Assembly (NCBI GenBank): GCA_027858555.1
Contig: JAQICP010000372.1
Coordinates: 1-6,117 of the forward strand
Reading direction: 5' to 3'
DNA length: 6,117 nt
Source: Vallitaleaceae bacterium
GTDB taxonomy: Bacteria; Bacillota; Clostridia; Lachnospirales; Vallitaleaceae
Positions 1 to 5,275 of this stretch are shown piece by piece. The position numbers and the translations under genes are program-made. Every line of letters begins with the position of its first letter. The first letter of the stretch is position 1. Under the pieces are notes generated by a model, which saw nothing but the letters and a program-made list of their open reading frames with translations, was not told where the DNA came from and ran no database searches.

Positions 1-1
1 G

Positions 2-907
2 ATATGGAATGCTTCTAGGTTTATCATGATGAATCTAGAAGATAAAGAGATAGGTGAGGTTTCTATTGAAGCACTGACACCTGCTGATAGATGGATACTC
101 TCTAAAGTGAATACACTTGCAGCTGATATCACAGAAAACATGAACCAATATGATATGGGCATAGCAGTTACTAAACTTCATGACTTTATATGGGAAGAAT
201 TCTGCGATTGGTATATCGAGATGGTTAAGCCAAGGCTTTACAATGACGACGACCAAACTAAGATGGCAGCACTTTGGACACTTAGAACAGTACTGATCCA
301 ATCCTTAAAATGCTTGCACCCATTTATGCCGTTTATTACAGAAGAGATATTCCAAACACTTCAATCAGAAGAGCCATCCATTATGGTGACCGAATGGCCG
401 GTATACAAGGCGGCATGGCATTTTGAAAGTGAAGAGCAATCCATTTCACTGATTAAAGAAGCGGTTCATCAGATCAGGAATGTTAGAGCGAACATGAGTG
501 TACCGCCTAAGAAGAAAGCTAAAGTTTTTGTGGTATCAGAAGACGCGGCTGTGAAAAAGATATTTGAAGAAGGCAAGGTGTTTTTTGCTACACTTGGATA
601 TGCCAGTAAGGTTACTATTCAAGATGACAACAATGGTATTGACCCGGACGCCGTATCTGTTGTGATTCAAGGCGCAACAATCTACATGCCTTTTACAGAA
701 CTGGTTGATATTGATAAAGAGATTGAAAGACTTTCAGGTGAGAAGGATAAGTTGCTCAAAGAAATTGTAAGGGTTACTAAGAAATTAAGTAATCAAGGAT
801 TCGTGGCAAAAGCCCCAGCTGAGGTTATAGAAGAAGAACGTGCTAAGCAGGAAAAATACGAGCAGATGCTGACACAAGTAGAAGAACGACTTCAAGCTTT
901 AAAGTAA
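2..907 (+). CDS. valS: Valyl-tRNA synthetase, C-terminal part (5' end outside window)
   Basis: Valyl-tRNA synthetase charges tRNA-Val with valine in the cytosol, a step essential for translation. The reading frame is open from the first bases, so the gene enters from the left; 301 residues are visible, about the last third of a typical bacterial ValRS. It opens with IWNASRFIMMN, the conserved stretch at the start of the class Ia anticodon-binding domain. Next come WILSKVN, a helical segment with DFIWEEFCDWYIEMVKPRLY, and HPFMPFITEEIFQ, all typical of ValRS. The last ~65 residues (from VDIDKEIERL to the end) are highly charged and helical with the motif NQGFVAKAPAEVIEEER, matching the ValRS C-terminal coiled-coil arm that contacts tRNA. 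The HIGH and KMSKS active-site motifs must lie upstream of the window. The gene ends with TAA and appears intact. No terminator is visible before the next gene. Family assignment is near certain. Confidence 0.97.
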   Translation: MWNASRFIMMNLEDKEIGEVSIEALTPADRWILSKVNTLAADITENMNQYDMGIAVTKLHDFIWEEFCDWYIEMVKPRLYNDDDQTKMAALWTLRTVLIQSLKCLHPFMPFITEEIFQTLQSEEPSIMVTEWPVYKAAWHFESEEQSISLIKEAVHQIRNVRANMSVPPKKKAKVFVVSEDAAVKKIFEEGKVFFATLGYASKVTIQDDNNGIDPDAVSVVIQGATIYMPFTELVDIDKEIERLSGEKDKLLKEIVRVTKKLSNQGFVAKAPAEVIEEERAKQEKYEQMLTQVEERLQALK

Positions 908-940
908 ACTATAAACATTCCTTTTAATCAGTATTTTTAT

Positions 941-946
941 AGGAGG
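941..946 (+). promoter_or_regulatory. Shine-Dalgarno site of the yjbQ-family gene
   Basis: AGGAGG lies 5 bases before the ATG at 952 and fixes that start. No convincing promoter is visible in the 44-bp gap after valS, so translation probably starts on the valS transcript. Confidence 0.85.
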
Positions 947-951
947 TCCTT

Positions 952-1368
952 ATGAAAAGTTTTCGAAAAGAACTATGGTTTGATACCACAACTAGGCGAG
1001 CATTTTTAAACATAACGGGTGAAGTCAATCAATGTCTGAGGGAAAGCGGCATTGAGGAAGGCATGTTGCTTTGTAACGCCATGCATATTACAGCTAGTGT
1101 GTTCATCAACGATAATGAAGCCGGCTTACATAGAGACTTTGAGAAATGGTTAGAAAAATTAGCACCTGAAAAGCCTTACAGCCAGTATGATCATAACGGT
1201 TATGAAGATAATGCTGACGCCCATCTTAAACGTTCTATAATGGGACGAGAAGTGGTTGTAGCAATTACAAAGGGCAAGTTAGACTTTGGACCATGGGAAC
1301 AGATTTTTTATGGTGAGTTTGATGGGAAGCGAAAGAAAAGAGTGCTTGTGAAAATCATCGGAGAATAG
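952..1368 (+). CDS. yjbQ: YjbQ/UPF0047 family protein (secondary thiamine-phosphate synthase-like)
   Basis: A 138-residue cytosolic protein of the YjbQ/UPF0047 family, full length for the family. E. coli YjbQ has a weak, possibly side, thiamine phosphate synthase activity, hence the family name; the physiological role is not settled. Conserved family features are visible in order: HITASVFINDNE (residues 45-56, with the motif histidine H45), a D-rich/H-containing stretch ending in DNADAHLKR (86-94, with H91), the glycine of IMGREVVV, KGKLDFGPWEQI (108-118), and EFDGKRKKRVLV (122-133). These match the family pattern of a metal/ligand pocket formed by His and Asp residues. Usual members have LGTWQ where this one has FGPWEQ, a mild variation. 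It sits 44 bp after valS with a strong ribosome binding site and is probably cotranscribed. It ends TAG, with TGA two codons' width later. Family call is strong; the biochemical role is uncertain. Confidence 0.9.
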   Translation: MKSFRKELWFDTTTRRAFLNITGEVNQCLRESGIEEGMLLCNAMHITASVFINDNEAGLHRDFEKWLEKLAPEKPYSQYDHNGYEDNADAHLKRSIMGREVVVAITKGKLDFGPWEQIFYGEFDGKRKKRVLVKIIGE

Positions 1369-1397
1369 TGAAGCCCATTAACCTTTATAGGGAAATC

Positions 1398-1460
1398 TAT
1401 CGATCAAAGTAGGTGCGCATAAGAAATATTATCGATCAAAGTAGGTTCGCATGAGAAATA
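1398..1460. repeat. Two tandem 31-bp repeats, 32-bp period
   Basis: Copy 1 is 1398-1428 and copy 2 is 1430-1460. They are identical at 29 of 31 positions, differing at 1415/1447 (G/T) and 1421/1453 (A/G). Each copy contains TATCGATCAAAGTAGGT followed by CGCAT and AGAAATA. The period is not a multiple of three and no reading frame with a start spans them, so they are noncoding. Two units without a unique spacer do not make a CRISPR array. Function unknown. Confidence 0.85.
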
Positions 1461-1465
1461 CTAAA

Positions 1466-1516
1466 GATTAATATAAAAGACGAATATAAATGATCAATAT
1501 AAAGATCAATATAAAA
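1466..1516. repeat. Four degenerate 12-13-bp tandem units (GATCAATATAAA type)
   Basis: Units start at 1466 (GATTAATATAAAA), 1479 (GACGAATATAAAT), 1492 (GATCAATATAAA) and 1504 (GATCAATATAAAA). They follow the 31-bp repeats directly and share the GATCAA beginning found inside those. The pattern suggests local expansion by replication slippage in an untranslated spacer. Confidence 0.75.
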
Positions 1517-1523
1517 CCAATAG

Positions 1524-1612
1524 AAGAGACTCGGCGATTGAATTGTCCTCTATAAGTTAGACCTGAAAATCCAGCTTATAGAGGTCCGTTCAGATTAAAT
1601 GCTGAGTCTTTT
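1524..1612. terminator. Long imperfect hairpin, likely terminator between convergent genes
   Basis: The outer stem pairs 1524-1535 with 1601-1612 (12 bp, two G-T wobbles, core AGACTC/GAGTCT). The inner stem pairs 1547-1556 (CCTCTATAAG) perfectly with 1575-1584 (CTTATAGAGG). Weaker pairing (1539-1545 with 1586-1592) links the two. On the plus strand the outer stem runs into TTTTT (1609-1613), so it best terminates the valS-yjbQ transcript. On the minus strand it starts 6 bp past the MATE stop codon but lacks a good T-run after it. It is much longer than an ordinary terminator, so it may also be a small palindromic mobile remnant or a structured RNA. Confidence 0.65.
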
Positions 1613-1617
1613 TGTGG

Positions 1618-2979
1618 TTATGGCAGTGTTAGCGCTTTACTGCTTATCTTGCCAAGAAATTTGGTCATCACCACTTTTGAAATAACCACTGATATTAGGA
1701 ATGACAGATTCAGACTGATCCAAACGCCAATCAATCCCATGAAACTTGAGAGGAAACTGGCTATCGGCACATAGAGGACAAAAAGTCTTATAATGGCGAT
1801 AAGTGCTGAATAGAGCGGTTTATTGATGACGTTCAAGGTACTGGTATATATGAGGAATAGTCCTTTTAGCCCGTATCCAATAGGAATGATGTATAGATAG
1901 AATTTCACCGTATTAATCACCTGAAGGTTGTCTGTAAAGATTTTTCCAAGCAAACCACCTAAGAACAGGAAGACCACTAAGGTTAAGAGTCCATATAGTA
2001 AGGAAAAGTATTCAGATTTTTTGATAATCTCATTGACACGGCCATACTTTTTAGCGCCTAGGTTTTGACCCAGTAGGGGCACATATATGGATGCTAAAGC
2101 GTTCAGTACCAACATGGCAAACATTTCGATACGCGTAGCGATACCAAAGCCGGCAGTAGCTTCATTGCCAAAGGTGGCAATCAGTGATGTAATAACACCG
2201 ATGGCCAGAGGTGTTGTGATTTTGGTCAAGGCATTAGGTAGGCCGATATACAGTAGGTCTTTAAATGATTGAATAATCACTTTCAGTTTGGCTCTTCTTA
2301 AGGAAATAATCTTCTGTCTGTATGCTAATACATATATGGAAACAATCATCGTAACGGCTCTGGATATGACAGTGGCAAGTGCCGCACCCTTGATGCCCAT
2401 TTCAGGAAAAGGTCCGTATCCGAATATCAGAAGCGGATCAAATATCATATTGACTACAGCTGCTATTTTCATAATTAAAGCAGGTGTCTTGGTGTCTCCC
2501 AAGGCTCGGATGCCTGAATTACCAATCATGGGAATGATTAGGAACATGACGCCGCTATACCATATCTTCATGTAATCCATAATGTATGGCATTGTCTCTG
2601 CGTCAGCCCCGAGAGCCGTAAAGAGTGGCTTGATACTCAGCATGCCGGCAACAACAAATACAAATACTAACAAGAGTCCAAGTATCAGGCTGTCTGTGGT
2701 GTATCGTACAACCTTGTCATGTCTTTTTTCACCTACTGATTTTGAAATGAGGGCAGCAGCACCGATGCCGATACCTTGCGCCAGTGATCCGATAATCATA
2801 ACAACTGGAAATGTGAGCGTCATAGCCGCCATCGGCACCAGACCCAGTTTGCTGACATAATAAGTGTCCACCATATTGAAGGCGACGATGCCAAGCATGC
2901 CGAATATCATCGGGAACGTCATTTTCAGTAGCAGCGGCGTGACTGGATCTTCTATAAGGTTGAGTTTTGTTTTTTGCAT
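1618..2979 (-). CDS. MATE-family multidrug/cation efflux transporter
   Basis: A 453-residue integral membrane protein of the MATE (NorM/MepA/DinF-like) family, the usual length, with about twelve hydrophobic segments in two halves. These pumps export drugs, dyes or metabolites in exchange for Na+ or H+. Visible family features: an N-terminal segment ending in NMVDTYYVSKLG (residues 35-46, with the TM1 aspartate D38), GNSGIRALGDTKTPA (153-167, the classic MATE signature after TM4), NMIFDPLLIFG (177-187), and in the second half PLLGQNLGAKK (301-311), the counterpart of the QNxGA signature. The start ATG at 2977-2979 has an AAAGGA-type ribosome binding site (2986-2991) and lies 22 bp after the MarR stop codon, so the two genes form one operon. 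The substrate cannot be read from sequence. The gene looks intact. Coupling ion and subfamily are uncertain; family is very secure. Confidence 0.95.
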   Translation of the reverse strand: MQKTKLNLIEDPVTPLLLKMTFPMIFGMLGIVAFNMVDTYYVSKLGLVPMAAMTLTFPVVMIIGSLAQGIGIGAAALISKSVGEKRHDKVVRYTTDSLILGLLLVFVFVVAGMLSIKPLFTALGADAETMPYIMDYMKIWYSGVMFLIIPMIGNSGIRALGDTKTPALIMKIAAVVNMIFDPLLIFGYGPFPEMGIKGAALATVISRAVTMIVSIYVLAYRQKIISLRRAKLKVIIQSFKDLLYIGLPNALTKITTPLAIGVITSLIATFGNEATAGFGIATRIEMFAMLVLNALASIYVPLLGQNLGAKKYGRVNEIIKKSEYFSLLYGLLTLVVFLFLGGLLGKIFTDNLQVINTVKFYLYIIPIGYGLKGLFLIYTSTLNVINKPLYSALIAIIRLFVLYVPIASFLSSFMGLIGVWISLNLSFLISVVISKVVMTKFLGKISSKALTLP

Positions 2980-3001
2980 AGGTAATCCTTTCTTTCTGAA
3001 A

Positions 3002-3439
3002 TCATTTCAGCTTACCGACTTCGTCTATGGCATTTCGTATCATAATGTCGAATACATGTTTTGTTAAGGCGGTTTCTTCATCTGTCATATCTGTAATTAG
3101 AATATCCGAGATCTCACTTAGATGTTTTTTTAACACGGGCATGAAAGCTTTGCCTTTCTCTGTTAGATAGATGCTGTAGTAGCGCCTGTCATTTTCATCT
3201 TTTATTCTACGAATGTAGGTCAAACTTTCCAATTTTGCCAATGCCTTGGCTGTTGTGGCTTTGTCTACATTCATTTGCTGAGTTAAGTCCTTTTGATTGA
3301 TGCCACCGTGTTTTGCGATTGTAATCAAGAATAGGTATTGGCCGCTTCCCATGTCATATGCGCTTAGCCTATGACTGATTATCATCTGTATATAACGGTA
3401 TAGGATACTGGTGTATCTTCCGAAACTGATTTCTTTCAT
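3002..3439 (-). CDS. MarR-family winged-helix transcriptional regulator
   Basis: A 145-residue MarR-type regulator, full family length. These dimeric proteins usually repress a neighbouring efflux or stress gene and release DNA when a small phenolic or drug-like ligand binds. Helices at both ends (about 5-30 and 102-143) would form the dimer interface. The helix-turn-helix is around residues 47-74 (INQKDLTQQMNVDKATTAKA), followed by the wing (about 77-93) with the DENDRRYYSIYLTEKG signature; the Asp-Arg pair in the wing (D84-R85/R86) is the hallmark of the family. The start ATG at 3437-3439 is supported by AAGGAGA at 3445-3451. It is the first gene of an operon with the MATE pump 22 bp downstream. 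The two perfect 23-bp repeats around its promoter are the likely operators, implying autorepression and control of the pump. Ligand unknown. Confidence 0.95.
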   Translation of the reverse strand: MKEISFGRYTSILYRYIQMIISHRLSAYDMGSGQYLFLITIAKHGGINQKDLTQQMNVDKATTAKALAKLESLTYIRRIKDENDRRYYSIYLTEKGKAFMPVLKKHLSEISDILITDMTDEETALTKHVFDIMIRNAIDEVGKLK

Positions 3440-3444
3440 ATGGG

Positions 3445-3451
3445 TCTCCTT
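3445..3451 (-). promoter_or_regulatory. Shine-Dalgarno site of marR gene
   Basis: Reads AAGGAGA on the minus strand, 5 bases before ATG plus the ATA preceding it. It supports the start at 3439. Confidence 0.8.
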
Positions 3452-3454
3452 ATA

Positions 3455-3477
3455 ATAGAATGCTATTGCAACTATTA
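3455..3477 (-). promoter_or_regulatory. Predicted MarR operator, promoter-proximal copy
   Basis: One of two perfect 23-bp copies. On the minus strand it begins TAATAGTTGCAATAG and ends CATTCTAT, an imperfect palindrome with outer arms ATAG/CTAT around TTGC..GCA. It lies just downstream of the predicted -10, over the expected transcription start, so a bound dimer would block transcription. Assignment rests on position, perfect repetition and the adjacent MarR gene. Confidence 0.7.
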
Positions 3478-3505
3478 TATTACCATGGATAGAATGCTAT
3501 TGCAA
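3477..3505 (-). promoter_or_regulatory. Predicted promoter of the marR-MATE operon
   Basis: On the minus strand, -35 TTGCAA (3505-3500) and -10 TAATAT (3482-3477) are separated by exactly 17 bp. A TATAAT overlaps at 3479-3474 but with a 20-bp gap. The -35 lies inside the distal 23-bp repeat and the proximal repeat starts at the end of the -10. Confidence 0.6.
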
Positions 3506-3511
3506 CTATTA
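3489..3511 (-). promoter_or_regulatory. Predicted MarR operator, promoter-distal copy
   Basis: Second perfect copy of the 23-bp element, offset by 34 bp (about three helical turns) from the first, so both would face the same side of the DNA. It covers the predicted -35 TTGCAA. Confidence 0.7.
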
Positions 3512-3521
3512 GTTAATACAT

Positions 3522-3560
3522 AAGACCAATCTATCAACTGAGATTAGATAGATTGGTCTT
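3522..3560 (-). terminator. Hairpin terminator downstream of htrA
   Basis: Perfect 14-bp arms, 3522-3535 (AAGACCAATCTATC) and 3547-3560 (GATAGATTGGTCTT), with an 11-nt loop. It lies 35 bp past the htrA stop and just ahead of the marR promoter, where it would insulate the two minus-strand units. The run after the stem on the minus strand is only moderately T-rich; the plus strand has a better T-run (TCTTTTAT), so it may work both ways. Confidence 0.7.
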
Positions 3561-3595
3561 TTATGGGATAAAAGTTAATTTACATATTAAATGTA

Positions 3596-5053
3596 TTATT
3601 CTTGAATGACATCATAATAATGAAATAGTGGTGCTGTGAATTCCATTACTTTTTCTTCCCTAATTGCAGTGATATCAATTGAGTCATCTACTTCGTGGGA
3701 GAGAATGATTGAAGTAAGTTCTGCTGTGTTTAAAATTCTTTCGTCATCGATGGCGATGATGACGTCACCTGAGAGGAGACCTGCTTCATCAGCACCTGAA
3801 CCTGGGAAAACTTCTGTGATATAGACTCCAAAAGGAATACCTATCTCCTCAGCTAGTTGACCAGAAATATCTTGAATCTGAACACCAAGGAATGGTCTAT
3901 CCGTTGAAAGTCCAACGGCTATATCCTCACCAGGTCTTGAGTCTACTATTTCATGAATGATTGGTAGAGCTATGTTAATAGGAATTGCAAATCCCATACC
4001 TTCAACATTTGTATCGATATACTTGGCTGAGTTGATTCCAATTAACTCACCAACTTGGTTGAACAAAGCGCCACCACTGTTACCAGGATTTATAGCTGCA
4101 TCTGTTTGAATTAAGGTGTGGTTAACGCCTTCTAGATTGATTGTTCTATTCATAGCGCTGATAATACCAACTGTAATGGTATTACTAAAATCTTCGCCTA
4201 AGGGACTGCCGAGGGCTATTGCCATTTCACCGACTTGAAGGCTACTGGAGTCTCCGAATGACACAAGGACAAGTTGATCAAGTACAGACTGGTCGATATC
4301 TTTAAGTGGTATAGCAAGAACAGCTAAGTCCAATTGTGAGTCGAATCCTAGTACTGTGGGCGTATAGCTTTCGCCACTGTGAACAACGACTTCAAGAGCA
4401 TCAGTGCCTGCAATAACATGATAGTTTGTGACCAATAGAAGCTCTTCGTCAGTCATGTCAAAGATGACACCTGAACCAGACCCTTCAGAATAATAATCAA
4501 ATAAGTAGCTGCTATTTGGATTGTCATAGGAAGTATTGATGGTGACTACTGCTGGTCCCATTTCACGAGAAATCATAATAGGGGCTTCTGTATAACCGCC
4601 TTCTTCTAAGTTGATTACAGGCTTGATTTGATTGATGGTAGCACTAGTATTACTGGTTTCTACTGTCCCAAATACTTTAGCTAATATACTATCATTAAGA
4701 TAGACCGAAGACACATAACCTGCTCCAAAAAAGCTACCGGCAACAAGTGCAAGAATTACCATTGTAGCTACAAATCTTAATAAACGCTTTTTACGTTTAG
4801 GTTTCTTTGGTATTTCCCGATTAGTCTCTATGTACGCTGGAGATATCTTAGGTGTTTCTAATGTTTCTGGCACTTCAACCGGTTCTGATGCATCCGATTT
4901 TTCTGCTACAGTCGTTTCGGTTACTGTTTGTGGTTCTACTGCTTGTGGTTCTATAGAAGGATCGGTTGATGCATCCATAGGTGTTTGCTTATCAATGTCC
5001 TCATCCAATTGATCCAATGATTCTATTTCTTTGTCATTTAATTTATCGTCCAT
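3596..5053 (-). CDS. htrA: HtrA/DegP-like membrane-anchored serine protease with PDZ domain
   Basis: A 485-residue S1C-family trypsin-like protease for quality control of misfolded proteins at the outer face of the membrane. Domain order: an acidic, Glu/Thr/Pro-rich cytosolic tail (about 1-80), a basic patch KKPKRKKR (83-90), one transmembrane anchor (about 92-118, LLRFVATMVILALVAGSFFG), a linker, the protease domain (about 155-370) and one PDZ domain (about 386-475, from FLGVQIQDI through VFPGSGADEAGLLSGDVI). The catalytic triad is complete: H212 in TNYHVIAG, D242 in SQLDLAVLAI, S326 in NPGNSGGAL. GSPLGEDFSNTITVGIISA (282-300) is also typical. The basic residues before the anchor and none after fit inside-to-outside topology, as in B. 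subtilis HtrA/YkdA. The start ATG at 5051-5053 has a perfect AAGGAGG. It is transcribed away from folC as a single-gene unit. Which HtrA/YvtA-type paralogue it is cannot be told. Confidence 0.95.
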   Translation of the reverse strand: MDDKLNDKEIESLDQLDEDIDKQTPMDASTDPSIEPQAVEPQTVTETTVAEKSDASEPVEVPETLETPKISPAYIETNREIPKKPKRKKRLLRFVATMVILALVAGSFFGAGYVSSVYLNDSILAKVFGTVETSNTSATINQIKPVINLEEGGYTEAPIMISREMGPAVVTINTSYDNPNSSYLFDYYSEGSGSGVIFDMTDEELLLVTNYHVIAGTDALEVVVHSGESYTPTVLGFDSQLDLAVLAIPLKDIDQSVLDQLVLVSFGDSSSLQVGEMAIALGSPLGEDFSNTITVGIISAMNRTINLEGVNHTLIQTDAAINPGNSGGALFNQVGELIGINSAKYIDTNVEGMGFAIPINIALPIIHEIVDSRPGEDIAVGLSTDRPFLGVQIQDISGQLAEEIGIPFGVYITEVFPGSGADEAGLLSGDVIIAIDDERILNTAELTSIILSHEVDDSIDITAIREEKVMEFTAPLFHYYDVIQE

Positions 5054-5060
5054 ATAATTG

Positions 5061-5067
5061 CCTCCTT
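5061..5067 (-). promoter_or_regulatory. Shine-Dalgarno site of htrA
   Basis: Minus strand reads AAGGAGG, 7 bases before the ATG at 5053. It fixes the start. Confidence 0.85.
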
Positions 5068-5081
5068 ATTGCTCTTTTATC

Positions 5082-5110
5082 ATTTTACCATACTAATAAT
5101 GATGTGTTAT
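5082..5110 (-). promoter_or_regulatory. Possible htrA promoter
   Basis: On the minus strand, ATAACA (5110-5105, 4/6 match to the -35 consensus) and TAAAAT (5087-5082, 5/6 match to -10) are 17 bp apart. This would give a short leader carrying the AAGGAGG. I see no CssR-type or other stress-operator repeat that I can name. Confidence 0.4.
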
Positions 5111-5227
5111 ACTAATATGAGTATAATCTATATTTATGGTGTACGTGTGATGGAAGTTAGGCTGATTAAAGGCAATATTATGAACATGAAATGAACATGC
5201 AATCACCCTTATTTTATTTGAAAGGTT

Positions 5228-5261
5228 TAGTAGTTGTAATAGAAAAGTATTGCAACTACTA
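5228..5261 (+). promoter_or_regulatory. Inverted repeat resembling the MarR operator, in front of folC
   Basis: Arms 5228-5241 (TAGTAGTTGTAATA) and 5248-5261 (TATTGCAACTACTA) pair over 14 positions with a single T/G mismatch and a 6-bp spacer. Both arms carry TAGTTGYAATA, the same element found in the two marR operators; TATTGCAACTA is identical over 11 bp. It covers a possible promoter: TTGTAA (5234-5239), 17 bp, TACTAT (5257-5262). TATAAT also occurs at 5263-5268. Position and shape suggest an operator; without a T-run and at the start of a gene it is not a terminator. Confidence 0.6.
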
Positions 5262-5275
5262 TTATAATTAATATG

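Larger units (their letters stand above)
5054..5272. other. Divergent htrA-folC intergenic region
   Basis: About 219 bp of AT-rich DNA. The left end carries the htrA ribosome binding site and possible promoter. A TATAAT at 5122-5127 (+) has only a poor -35 (ATGATG, 17 bp upstream) and would give folC a leader of about 140 nt. The right end has the 14-bp inverted repeat described separately. The middle (about 5130-5215) shows no gene or RNA structure I can support. Confidence 0.6.

Noticed and set aside
908..951. A T-box or other riboswitch between valS and yjbQ.
   Set aside because: The gap is only 44 bp, too short for any known T-box or thiamine riboswitch, and contains just a ribosome binding site.
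1398..1460. The two 31-bp repeats as a minimal CRISPR array.
   Set aside because: The copies are separated by a single base, with no unique spacer of 30-40 bp, and there are no cas genes in the window.
2087..3067. Several plus-strand open frames opposite the MATE gene.
   Set aside because: They are antisense shadows of a strongly recognisable transporter and have no ribosome binding sites or family features.
5150..5194. A 14-codon reading frame (starting MEVRLIK) in the htrA-folC spacer, a possible leader peptide for folC.
   Set aside because: It has no ribosome binding site, no notable codon run and no attached attenuator structure; short frames of this kind are expected by chance.
5228..5261. 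The 14-bp inverted repeat as a terminator.
   Set aside because: No gene ends just upstream of it on either strand, it has no T-run, and it overlaps promoter-like boxes right before a start codon; an operator or leader hairpin fits better.
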